The notes under the pieces are model-generated. The model made no database searches. It was given only the letters and a program-made list of their open reading frames with translations, and had not been told where the DNA came from. 42,449 bases of DNA. Origin: Planctomycetota bacterium. GTDB lineage: Bacteria > Planctomycetota > B15-G4 > SIAN01. The stretch is taken from positions 1 to 42,449 of the forward strand of contig SIAN01000035.1 of NCBI GenBank assembly GCA_009691715.1, read 5' to 3'. The position numbers and the translations under genes are program-made. Shown one piece after another: positions 24,421 to 33,231 of the stretch; the first letter of the stretch is position 1; every line of letters begins with the position of its first letter.

Positions 24421-27400
24421 ATGAAGCAACGGCGTCCGTCGCAGCGATGGGCTCAGTTGGGCTCGGCTGGCGTGCTGGCATTGGTCGCATCGGGTTCGGC
24501 GGTCTTCTGCGGTGGCGGCAACGGCGACGGGGCGCTTGAGATCCCGGCTTCGACCGCGCTCGCGCGTGAATTCGCGGCGGCACTGTTCGAGGAGGATCGC
24601 TTCGACGACGCAGAGCGCGTGCTCGAGGCGCTGCTTGCCCGGCGTGATGTCGAGCCGGCCGACCATGTGCGCTTGGGCCAGGTCTTCTTCGCCCGCTGGG
24701 TGATGAAGGGCGACGACCAGACGCCGGCCGAGGTGCTCGAAGGCTGGGCCCGTTCGGCGCAGCAGCATTGCCGCGCGGGTCTCGCGTTGTCGGAGGCGCA
24801 GGCAGCGGGCCACTACGTGATTGGCGTGCTCGCGGTGAGCTATGCGGCGGATGGCACTCCCGAGGACGCGGTCGCGCCGCTCCGTCGCGCGCATGAGCTG
24901 GCGCCAGACGACCTCGCGGCGAGCTTTCAACTGGCGATGGCGCTCGAAGACAGCGGCAAGCGACCTGAGGCGACCGCGGTCTTCGAGGAGCTCTACGCGC
25001 GCGGTGCGGAGTTCACCGGTGTCTACTGGCGAACGATCCTCTACCGACTCGGCCGGCTGCTGTTGCGCCGGGATGCGGACAGCGTGGCGCGCGGTCGCTC
25101 GATCCTCGACGTCCACAAGGCGATGCCCGATTCGGAGAGCGACACCAAGGACCGACAGGATGCCGCCTTCGGCTCGCTCGGGAAGATCCGGGCGCGGGCG
25201 CGGGTCAGCGGCGATTCGACCGAGGTCGCGCCCGCCACGGTGCGCTTGCGCGCGCCCGAAGTGGTGAGCGCCGGTGCGCGCGGCGCGGTGCGCGCGTTCA
25301 CCCTCGCCGACGTCGACGGCGATCAGAAGGACGAGGTGATCTGGATCGACGATGGCGGATTGGCGCTGCAGCACATCGAAGGCGCGGATCGCGGACGCGT
25401 GCGTCGTGTCGCCGACGGCGACTTCAGCGGAGTCGTCGCGGCGGAAGTCGAGGGCGACGAGTTGCATGGTGTCCCGCTCGGGCGCACAAGCCTGTTTGCG
25501 CTCGGAAAGCACGGCATCTGCCTGTTCACCTCGTATCCCGATGGCACGCTCATCGACGAGACCGCCCAGTTGCCGCCGGAAGCGGACGGCGCCACGCCGG
25601 TGAGTTCGTTGCTGCCGGTCGACTTCGACCATGACGGCAATCTCGATCTGCTGCTGCTGGCGCCTGACGGAACGCTTCGGCTTTGGCGCAATCGCGGCGT
25701 GCCGCGCAGCGCGGCCAACGGCGAGAAGCTCGGGCCGATCACGTTCGAGGACGCGACGGCACCGGCCCGGTTCGGGGCCGCGCGGGCGGCGTGGGCGCTG
25801 ACCGAGGACTTCGACGACGACCACGACGTCGACCTGCTGGTCGGTGGCGCGGGACTGCCGACGCTGTTGCTGTCGAATCTTCGGCGCGGGGCGTTCGAGG
25901 CGTGTGCGGCGACGGCGACCGGTCTGCCCGACGGGATCGCCGAGGCACCGTTGATCGGCGACGTCGATCAGGACTCCCACGTCGATCTGCTCGCGTTTGG
26001 CGATCCGCCGCGGTTCCTGAGTGGCGACGGCGAACTCCGTTTCAAGTCGGCGGCGCCGCCGCCCGGCGTCGCTCGGGCGACGGGCGCCGGCTCGTGTTTC
26101 GTCGACGCCGATCTCGATGGCCGGGGCGAGTGGCGCGAAGGAGCGCTCGCGACCGACCTCGAACTCGACGGCGATCTCGACCTGCTGTCGATCGAGTCGG
26201 GAAAGGTGGTCGCGCGACGCGGCGAGCTCGAAGCGGCGCCGCGTCGCGCGCTGTTGCTGTTGCGCGGCCGGCGTGACAACCGGTTCGCGACCGGCGCCAT
26301 CGTCGAAGTGCGCAGCGGCGCCCGCTACCAGCGTCGCTACGTGCGCCATCCCGTGCAACTGTTCGGCTTCGCCGACAAGAACCCGCCGATCGTCCGCGTC
26401 ACCTGGCCCGACGGCGTGACGCAGCACCCGTTGCAGGACCAGAAGCGCGAGAATCTCGCGCCGATCGATTGCGCGGCGAAAGCCGCGATGGTGTTCGTCG
26501 ACTCGACGACTGTGCTTCTCGATCTGGCGCACGACCAGCGTCTGGTGGTGATGCAGAAGAAGGGGCCGCCTGGCAGCTGTCCGTTCCTCTACTTCTGGAA
26601 CGGCGCGAACTATGAATTCCTGACCGACGTGCTCGGCGCCACGCCGCTCGGCCTGCCGATCGACGAGACGCGTTTCGTCATGCCCGATCACGACGAGCTG
26701 GTTCGTCTGCCGCCGTCGCGACTCGCGCCCATCGACGGCGAGTACCGCTTCCAGATCACCGAAGAACTGCGCGAGACGACCTACCTCGACCGGGCGCAGT
26801 TGTGGGTCGTCGATCACCCGGCCGACGTCGTTGTCCATCCCGAAGAGCGCTTCTGCTTCCCGCCCTTCCCGCCGACCACGCTGCACGCGTTGCATCGCAT
26901 CGAGCCGGTGCGCGCGCGTGACCAGACCGGCCGCGACTGGAGCGGCGAGCTTCGCGATCAGGACGACGTGCCAGCGGTGCCGTTCAAGCCGCTGCCGCCG
27001 CTCTATCGCGGCCTCGCGACCGAGCACTCGTTCGAGCTCACGCTGCCCGCGGACGCGCGCGAGGCGAAGCGGATCCGGCTGCTGTTGACCGGTTGGCTGC
27101 AATGGGGCGACGCCAGCGTGAATCTCGCCATCGCGCGCAGCGGCACGCTTCGCTTCCTGCCGCCGCAGCTCGCCGTGCCCGACGGCAGCGGCGGCTGGCG
27201 CACCTGCGGACCGCCGGTCGGTTTCCCGGCTGGCAAGACCAAGACGATGGTGCTCGATGTCACAGAACTCTTGAACCGCGCCGATCTGCGGCTGCGCGTC
27301 ACGTCGACGCTGGAACTCTATTGGGATCAGATCACGGTCGCGCTCGACGCTGTCGATGCCGTTCTAACAGGCACCGACGATGCGACGCTGCACGTGACGA

Positions 27401-27891
27401 AGCTCGAGCCGAAGTCCGCGCGGCTGTGGGAGCGCGGCTTCTCGAAGCCGCTCGCGCGCGAGCCGTGGCAGGCGGAGCGCTACGACTGGGACCAGCTCGA
27501 GGCGATCCCGCGCTTCGACCAGCACCACGGAATGCTGACGCGCTACGGCGACGTCTGGCCGCTGCTCGGCGCGGTCGACGACTGTTTCGTGCTCTTCTCT
27601 TCGGGCGACGCGCTCGATCTGCGTTTCGACGCGACCACGCGGTCGCCGCCCGCGGCCGGCACCCGGCGCACATTCCTGCTCTACCTCGACGGCTTTGCCA
27701 AGGACGGCGACGCCAACACCGTCCACTCGCAGACCGTCCATCCGCTGCCGTTCCACGCGATGAGCGGCTACCCCTATCGCGCCGACGAGCACTACCCCGA
27801 CGACGACCCGCACCTCGACTACCAGTTCGAGTGGAACACGCGGGCGGGGCGTAGGCTGGGGCCGCGACTCGACGCCGCCGCGCAGCACTGA
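24421..27891 (+). CDS. TPR / FG-GAP / ASPIC-UnbV exported protein, tandem copy 2
   Basis: 1,156 residues, collinear with the preceding protein. A basic start and hydrophobic segment end at C30 (SAVFCGGG), so it may be lipid-anchored. TPR-like helices (SEAQAAGHYVIGVLAVSYAADGTPEDAVAPLRRAHELAPDD) are followed by FG-GAP/VCBS loops (DVDGDQKDEV, DFDHDGNLDL, DFDDDHDVDL, DVDQDSHVDL). The ASPIC/UnbV domain lies near residue 616 (DNRFATGAIVEVRSGARYQRRYVR). The long C-terminal module from residue about 718 (SCPFLYFWNGANYEF) is the most conserved part between the copies: LGLP, PDHDELVR, TYLDR.QLWV.DHPADV, HPEERFCFPPFPP and GMLTRYGDV. GGGAGG lies before the ATG. The gap to copy 1 is 133 bp, so co-transcription is likely. 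Divergence is substantial, so the duplication is old. Confidence 0.85.
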   Translation: MKQRRPSQRWAQLGSAGVLALVASGSAVFCGGGNGDGALEIPASTALAREFAAALFEEDRFDDAERVLEALLARRDVEPADHVRLGQVFFARWVMKGDDQTPAEVLEGWARSAQQHCRAGLALSEAQAAGHYVIGVLAVSYAADGTPEDAVAPLRRAHELAPDDLAASFQLAMALEDSGKRPEATAVFEELYARGAEFTGVYWRTILYRLGRLLLRRDADSVARGRSILDVHKAMPDSESDTKDRQDAAFGSLGKIRARARVSGDSTEVAPATVRLRAPEVVSAGARGAVRAFTLADVDGDQKDEVIWIDDGGLALQHIEGADRGRVRRVADGDFSGVVAAEVEGDELHGVPLGRTSLFALGKHGICLFTSYPDGTLIDETAQLPPEADGATPVSSLLPVDFDHDGNLDLLLLAPDGTLRLWRNRGVPRSAANGEKLGPITFEDATAPARFGAARAAWALTEDFDDDHDVDLLVGGAGLPTLLLSNLRRGAFEACAATATGLPDGIAEAPLIGDVDQDSHVDLLAFGDPPRFLSGDGELRFKSAAPPPGVARATGAGSCFVDADLDGRGEWREGALATDLELDGDLDLLSIESGKVVARRGELEAAPRRALLLLRGRRDNRFATGAIVEVRSGARYQRRYVRHPVQLFGFADKNPPIVRVTWPDGVTQHPLQDQKRENLAPIDCAAKAAMVFVDSTTVLLDLAHDQRLVVMQKKGPPGSCPFLYFWNGANYEFLTDVLGATPLGLPIDETRFVMPDHDELVRLPPSRLAPIDGEYRFQITEELRETTYLDRAQLWVVDHPADVVVHPEERFCFPPFPPTTLHALHRIEPVRARDQTGRDWSGELRDQDDVPAVPFKPLPPLYRGLATEHSFELTLPADAREAKRIRLLLTGWLQWGDASVNLAIARSGTLRFLPPQLAVPDGSGGWRTCGPPVGFPAGKTKTMVLDVTELLNRADLRLRVTSTLELYWDQITVALDAVDAVLTGTDDATLHVTKLEPKSARLWERGFSKPLAREPWQAERYDWDQLEAIPRFDQHHGMLTRYGDVWPLLGAVDDCFVLFSSGDALDLRFDATTRSPPAAGTRRTFLLYLDGFAKDGDANTVHSQTVHPLPFHAMSGYPYRADEHYPDDDPHLDYQFEWNTRAGRRLGPRLDAAAQH

Positions 27892-28046
27892 ATCGAGCGT
27901 TTGCAGCGCGCTGCACTGGGAGAAGTCGTCGATCGCGCTCGGGGAGAAGCGGCCGCGATCAAGCGGTTTGTGCCACCGGTCGAAGGCGATGTGGGTGCGG
28001 TGGACGGGATCGCCGCGCCCCGTTCGTTTTCGGTGCGGAGCAGGGC

Positions 28047-30004
28047 ATGCGGTTCACCTGGATTCTCAGCGTGGTGGTGGCCTCGACCTTCGTGTCGGCG
28101 TGCGGCGGCGGAGGTGGCGGCGGCGGCGGCTGACCAAGCAGCGCGCAACTGTCGGCGACGCTGACGTTCCCTGCGGAAAACTGCCTCACGCCGGCTGGGA
28201 CGATCACCGTGCGTGGTCCCGCTCGCGCCCGGGTCGAACGTGCTGACGATCGCGCTCGCTGACGTGAATGGACGCACCGACACCTCGGCGCTCGAGCTGA
28301 CCGTCGAGCGGCGCGTGCCGTTCCTGGCGCTTGAAGCCGCATTCCCGGCATCAGCGACGAGCTGGTTCCTGCTCGACGCGCTGTCGGGACTCGTCGAGCA
28401 CGACCCGACCAGCGGACTCGCGATCGTCCACTCCGCGCCTACCGACGCCGGCTTCCCGGACGGTTCCGACACCATCGCCGCAATGCGACTGCCAACGGCC
28501 GCCGACCAGGTCTACGTGCAGTCGCGGACCGACGGCGTGCTGCGCTGCTTCGACGTTGGCACCTCGACCTAGACCACCATCAGCGACCCCGGCAACGCGA
28601 TCGGCAGCGGTCCGGTGGTGTCGGTGGCCAATCCGGGCGCGCTTTCCTCGGACGGCACGGCCTTCTACGAGCTCGGTTTCCTCGAGGACCGCGTGCTCGC
28701 GATCGACACGGCGACCGGCGTGCGCACCATCGTCTCCGATCCGACCGTCGGCAGCGGGCCGTCGTTGAACGTGCCGCTCGTTTCCGTGCTCGACGAAACG
28801 AATGGCCGCCTGCTGATCTACGACCAGGGCGTGACCTTGCTGTTCGCGGTCGACCTATCCACCGGCGCCCGCACGATCCTCGCGAGCGGAGCGGTCGGTG
28901 CCGGCGCGCTGCCATCGCAGCCCTCCGCGATCGAGCTCGACTCGCCGAACGACCGCGTGCTGCTCGCCGATGACGACACCTCGATCGTCGCCATCGACCT
29001 GTCGACGGGCGATCGCACGGTGGAACTGGACTGGACGACCGATCCGGAGGACGGCGCTGCTGTTCGACACCAGCAGCTCGAACGTCTTCGCCTGGGACGA
29101 AGGCGCCGGGAGCATCACCAACGTGCTCGCGACCCGCGTCGGCGACGGACTGTTGCCTTTGCGGGCGAGCAGCCTCGCGCGCCATCCGACGAACGGGCGG
29201 CTCTGGCTCGCGGACGTCGACGGCGACCGGATCCTCGAGATCGACGGGGCGACGGGCGACCGCGAGGAGGTCGTCGGCGCCGGCGCCACGCCCGCCTCGA
29301 CCTTGACCGCGCCGTCGACGATTCGCTGGCGCACCGCGACCTCGCGACTGGTCGTCTCGACGTCGCCGCCCGCGACCTTCGTCTCGATCAATCCCTCGAG
29401 CTTCAGCAAGACGCAGTTGTGGGACGGCCGCATCGGCGGCGGCGCCAACCAAGACATGCTCGACTTCGGGCTGCGGGACGACGGCACGGCGCTCGGCGGC
29501 GCGGGCCTGACCGGCGACCTCGTCGCGGTCGACCTCGCAGCCGGCAGCGCCAGCTCGATCGCGATCACCGACGCCGGTGGATTCGTGATCGGCGATCTGC
29601 GCGGTTGGGCGGTCGACGATGTCGCCGGGATCGCCTTCGCGAGCGACCCGACGCAGTACGCGATCGCCGCGATCGACCTCCTGACCGGCGTGACGACGGC
29701 GCTCGCGTCCGACCTCGCCGGCGTGGGCCCTCTGATCGGCGCGACTGGCATCGCGCTCTCGCTGGATCGGACGCTGCCCTACGCCAGCGGGCGCGGCGCC
29801 ACGGGCGCGCTGCTCGGGATCAACGTCGCGACGGGCGCGCGGACGGAGCTGTCGCCGGCGTCGGCGGCGGTCGGTCCGTTGGCAGGCGAGTGCACCGGCT
29901 TCGCGCTCTCACCCGAGGGCGGCTGCCTCTGGGGCACGGCGCAAGGCCGCGCAGTCGTGCTGTTCGATCTGGCGACCGGCGAGCGGGTGCTGGTCAGCCG
30001 CTGA
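28047..30004 (+). pseudogene. Beta-propeller-like lipoprotein gene with several inactivating lesions
   Basis: ATG at 28047, with GGAG upstream, starts a clear lipoprotein signal (MRFTWILSVVVASTFVSACGGGG) and a Gly run ended by TGA at 28131. The same frame continues with protein-like sequence (LSATLTFPAENCLTPAGTITVRG). It then jumps, probably through a deletion near 28205-28213, to VPLAPGSNVLTIALADVNGRTD. An in-frame TAG at 28570-28572 interrupts CFDVGTST / TTISDPGN. A one-base shift near 29052-29060 moves coding to the frame that ends at 30004. The joined product has repeated blades such as DRVLAIDTATGVRTIVSD, DTSIVAIDLSTGDRTVEL, DRILEIDGATGDREEVVG and VVLFDLATGERVLVS, resembling NHL/WD-type propellers. 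With four independent lesions, decay is likelier than sequencing error. Confidence 0.75.
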
Positions 30005-30105
30005 GCGAGCAGGGATGTCACGCCGGCCGAACTCCTCGGCTGTACTCCGCGGCGAGCGCTGCGGACCGATCGCGTCCCCTCCTCGCCCTCAAGGAGGAGC
30101 CGGCG

Positions 30106-31773
30106 ATGCGGACGATGACGATGCGGACGATGGCGATCGTGGCACTGGCCGGTGGCGCCGGAGCGCAGACCAACCTGCTGCGAATCCGCGGCGCGTCGAA
30201 CAACGACACGTTCGGCGCTTCGATCGGCCCGGCGGGCGATGTCGACGGCGACGGGATCGGCGACCTGCTGGTCGGCTCGCCCAAGGACCACACCCACGGG
30301 ACCGATGCGGGGCGCGTTCGGGTGCTGTCGGGGCGCGACTTCACGCTGCTGCGCGAGCACTTCGGCGATGGGGCAGCCGACCAGCTTGGTTGGGGCATGG
30401 GCCAGGAAGTCGGCGACATCGACGGCGACGGCTTCGATGACTACGTGCTGGGCGCGATGCAGACGCCTGACCTCATCACCTACGGCTACGGCTACGTGCG
30501 CGCCTACTCCGGGCCGACCGGCGTGATGATCCGCGAGTGGATCGGCACCGAGCTCGAGGCGGCGTACGGCGATCGACCGACGGTGATCGGCGACCTCGAC
30601 CTCGACGGTTTCGCCGACGTCGCGGTGCCGGCGATCTACCACGGCACCGGCGCCACCGACTACCGCGGCGCGGTCTACATCTACTCCGGCAAGGACGGCT
30701 CGACGATCTGGCAGAACGCGGGCACCAATGCCTTCGAGAACTACGGCTACGGATTGGCGCGGGTGAGCGATGTCGATGGCGACGGAGCGGTCGACTTCGC
30801 GATCGGCGCCATCGGCCGCCAGGTGACCGGCAACTGGCGCGGCGGCGCTGAAGTCTGGTCGGGCAAGAGCGGCCCGCTGCTCTTCTCCGAGATCGGCGGC
30901 ATCGACGACTGGTTCGGTTGCTCGCTCGCCGATGTCGGGGATCTCGACGGCGATGGCGTGCCTGACCTCCTGGTCGGCTCGTTCAACGACAACTACCCGC
31001 CGAAGCCCGGCGAGGCGCACGTCTACTCGCTCAAGACCGGTGCCGAGATCTTCTGCCTGAGCGGCACGGTGGACGGCGACCTGTTCGGCCTCGCGGTCGC
31101 CGGACTCGATGACGGCGACGGCGTGCGCGACTTCGCAATCACGTCACCGACCGGCGGCGCCACGCTGCCTTACACCGGCCACTGCTATGTCTATTCGGGC
31201 CGCCGCGGCCTGCTGCTGCGCGACCTCACTTCGGGCGTTCCCGACGACGCGTTCGGCATGGCGGTCATGGCGCACGCCGACCTCGATGGCGACGGACTGC
31301 GCGAGTTCCTGGTCGGCGCGCCTGAGGCGGTCTACTCGACGCCCAACGTGCCTGGCACGTTCCACCTGTTCACGTGGGCCGATTGCCACGCCACCGCCCA
31401 GAACTACGGCGCCGGCTGGCCGGGCACCCACGGCGTGCCATCGCTGACCGCGAGCAACCCGCCGTGGCTCGGCGAGTCGATCTCGATCGACTTGGGCAAC
31501 TCCTACGGTCAGCCGACGATCGCGCTGGTGCTGCTCGGCTTCGGCAAGGCGACGCAGCCGTCAAGCTGGGACGGCGACTTCCTGGTGGCGACACCGTGGA
31601 TTTCGTTCAGCTTCGCGTTGCCGGCGGGCGGGCTGTCGCTGCCGCAAGAGGTCGATCCCGACGTATCGCTTTGCGGGGTCGAGGTCGACGTGCAACTGCT
31701 GCATGTCGATCCGGGTGCCAGCGACAACAGCGCCTTCAGCGCGGGTCTCGAGCTGATCCTCGGCGGGATGTGA
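30106..31773 (+). CDS. Exported FG-GAP (integrin-alpha-like) repeat protein
   Basis: 555 residues. The ATG at 30106 has AAGGAGGAG at 30091-30099. A short signal (MAIVALAGGAGAQ) precedes about seven FG-GAP repeats, each with an FG/YG start and a DxDxDG loop: DTFGASIGPAGDVDGDGIGD, GDIDGDGFDDYVLGA, GDLDLDGFADVAV, SDVDGDGAVDFAIGA, GDLDGDGVPDLLVGS, DDGDGVRDFAI and DLDGDGLREFLVGAP. They should form a seven-bladed calcium-binding propeller. A C-terminal beta-rich domain of about 120 residues follows (GAGWPGTHGVPSLTASNPPWLG to DNSAFSAGLELILGGM). It has no family I can name and may be a surface-anchoring or secretion module. No enzyme motif is present. Confidence 0.85.
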   Translation: MRTMTMRTMAIVALAGGAGAQTNLLRIRGASNNDTFGASIGPAGDVDGDGIGDLLVGSPKDHTHGTDAGRVRVLSGRDFTLLREHFGDGAADQLGWGMGQEVGDIDGDGFDDYVLGAMQTPDLITYGYGYVRAYSGPTGVMIREWIGTELEAAYGDRPTVIGDLDLDGFADVAVPAIYHGTGATDYRGAVYIYSGKDGSTIWQNAGTNAFENYGYGLARVSDVDGDGAVDFAIGAIGRQVTGNWRGGAEVWSGKSGPLLFSEIGGIDDWFGCSLADVGDLDGDGVPDLLVGSFNDNYPPKPGEAHVYSLKTGAEIFCLSGTVDGDLFGLAVAGLDDGDGVRDFAITSPTGGATLPYTGHCYVYSGRRGLLLRDLTSGVPDDAFGMAVMAHADLDGDGLREFLVGAPEAVYSTPNVPGTFHLFTWADCHATAQNYGAGWPGTHGVPSLTASNPPWLGESISIDLGNSYGQPTIALVLLGFGKATQPSSWDGDFLVATPWISFSFALPAGGLSLPQEVDPDVSLCGVEVDVQLLHVDPGASDNSAFSAGLELILGGM

Positions 31774-31801
31774 CCTGAGCGGAGTCTGTGTCGAAGGTGC
31801 G

Positions 31802-31841
31802 CGGCGCGGCGGGAGGAGTCATCGAGCTCACCGCCGCGCCG
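31802..31841. terminator. Bidirectional terminator-like hairpin between convergent genes
   Basis: CGGCGCGGCGG (31802-31812) pairs with CCGCCGCGCCG (31831-31841) across an 18-base loop. It lies between the ends of the FG-GAP gene and the phosphofructokinase gene. The plus strand continues with a loosely T-rich tail (GTGTTGGTTT) only. Confidence 0.5.
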
Positions 31842-31871
31842 TGTCGGTGTTGGTTTCGATGTCGGTGCCGG

Positions 31872-33194
31872 TCAGCGGGTGGCGGCCTGCGCGCCCGGCA
31901 GTTCGACCAGGCGGCGGTAGCGCTGCACGAAAGCCTCGGGCGGGAGCTTGGCGGCGGCGGCCAACGCGGCGAGCTTCGCCGGATCGGCGAGGTCGTCCTT
32001 CTCCAGCCGGATCATGTACTTGCGCGCGACCTTGTAGCTCTCGGTCGTGATGTCGACCTGGCGCACCAGTGTGCGGCCGGTTTTCGGGTCGTTGAAGGAA
32101 CCGAACGGCATCGGTGCCAGGTGCCCCTCGGTGATGGCGACCATGCCGCCGGCCTCGGCGTGCTGGCCGCGCATCAGCTGGCGCATGTACTCGACCGCGC
32201 CGCAGCCGAGGTCACGGGTGTACTCGATGTCGAACGGGATGGCGTGGGCGCAACGCAGCTCGTAGCCGATCGACTTGGCGACGATGGTCGCCTCCTGCCC
32301 GCGGGCCTTGAAGCGTTCCTTCACCAGCCGCGTGAGCAGGCGGTGGAGGTGGAGCTCGGAGAGGCGCAGATTGTCGTGCGCATCGCGCTCGCAGTCGGGT
32401 TGCACGCGTGCGATGTCGTCGGCAGTGAGGCGCAGCGCGATGCCCTCGGCCAGCACCGCGACGCCGAACGGCCGGCCGGAAACCTGGCGCTTCAGCATCG
32501 CTGTGTCGAGCACGTCGACCACGTCGTCGAGACGGATCGGCAGGTCGCGCTCGAACTCCTCCGGGATCACGGCGAGCGTCGCGCCGGCCGCCTTGGCGAT
32601 GCCGAGCGCCAAGTGTCCGGCCGAGCGGCCCATCGCCACGACGAAGAACCAGCGCCGCGCCGCGTAGGCGTCGGTCATCAGGTTCTCGACGATCTGCGCG
32701 CCGACGTGACGCGCGGTCTGGAAGCCGAAGGTCGACTTGCCGCCCGGCAGCGGCAGGTCGTTGTCGATGGTCTTCGGCACGTGGACGATCGGCAGCTTGC
32801 CGCCGAAGGCCTCGCAGGTTCGCTGCGCCGAGTGCGCGGTGCCGTCGCCGCCGATGGTGAGCAGGGCGTCGAGGCCGAGCTCGCGGATCGACTGCACGGT
32901 CCGCGTCATCCGCCAGCCGGGATCGGCCGCGCCCGGCTCCTTCACGGTCGGGTTGTCGCGTGCGATGCCGAGGATCGAGCCGCCAGTCGCCTGGATGCGC
33001 GAGACGTAGGGGATCGTGAGCAGTTCGGTCTCGCCGACAGCGCCGGCGATCAGGTGCTTGAAACCGTCGCGGATGCCGACGACCTCGAAGCCCGAGTTGA
33101 CCGCCTCGATGGTCGCCGCCGAGATGACCGAATTGATTCCCGGCGCCGGTCCGCCGCCGCAGAGGATCCCGATCCGAGGCTTCTTCATTGTCAT
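31872..33194 (-). CDS. pfkA: 6-phosphofructokinase with mixed ATP/PPi-type signature
   Basis: 440 residues. It phosphorylates fructose 6-phosphate to fructose 1,6-bisphosphate in glycolysis. Visible motifs are CGGGPAPGIN (12-21), TIGGDGTAHSA (114-123), PKTIDNDL (140-147) with catalytic aspartates, MGRSAGHLA (188-196) and IPEEF. In the donor site, Gly118 (GGDGT) is the residue of ATP enzymes, while Lys141 (PKTIDND) is that of PPi enzymes. Known enzymes with this Gly/Lys pair, such as trypanosomatid PFK, use ATP although their sequence groups with the PPi type, so ATP is the better guess. The ATG at 33194 has GAAGGG upstream. It lies 37 bp downstream of the greA gene on the same strand, probably in one operon. 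Confidence 0.9.
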   Translation of the reverse strand: MTMKKPRIGILCGGGPAPGINSVISAATIEAVNSGFEVVGIRDGFKHLIAGAVGETELLTIPYVSRIQATGGSILGIARDNPTVKEPGAADPGWRMTRTVQSIRELGLDALLTIGGDGTAHSAQRTCEAFGGKLPIVHVPKTIDNDLPLPGGKSTFGFQTARHVGAQIVENLMTDAYAARRWFFVVAMGRSAGHLALGIAKAAGATLAVIPEEFERDLPIRLDDVVDVLDTAMLKRQVSGRPFGVAVLAEGIALRLTADDIARVQPDCERDAHDNLRLSELHLHRLLTRLVKERFKARGQEATIVAKSIGYELRCAHAIPFDIEYTRDLGCGAVEYMRQLMRGQHAEAGGMVAITEGHLAPMPFGSFNDPKTGRTLVRQVDITTESYKVARKYMIRLEKDDLADPAKLAALAAAAKLPPEAFVQRYRRLVELPGAQAATR

Positions 33195-33231
33195 GTGGCG
33201 CCCTTCGTTCGCGGCGCCGGCCGCGCTCCCG

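Noticed and set aside
24247..27102. A 951-codon minus-strand frame opposite the second TPR/ASPIC gene
   Set aside because: It is an antisense shadow with Arg/Glu/Ala bias and no recognisable domain. The plus strand has a ribosome-binding site, an export signal and ASPIC motifs.
17543..28572. Stop-codon reassignment or selenocysteine to explain in-frame TGA and TAG codons
   Set aside because: Ordinary genes throughout the window use TGA and TAG as stops. One affected gene also has frameshifts, so mutation or sequence error is simpler.
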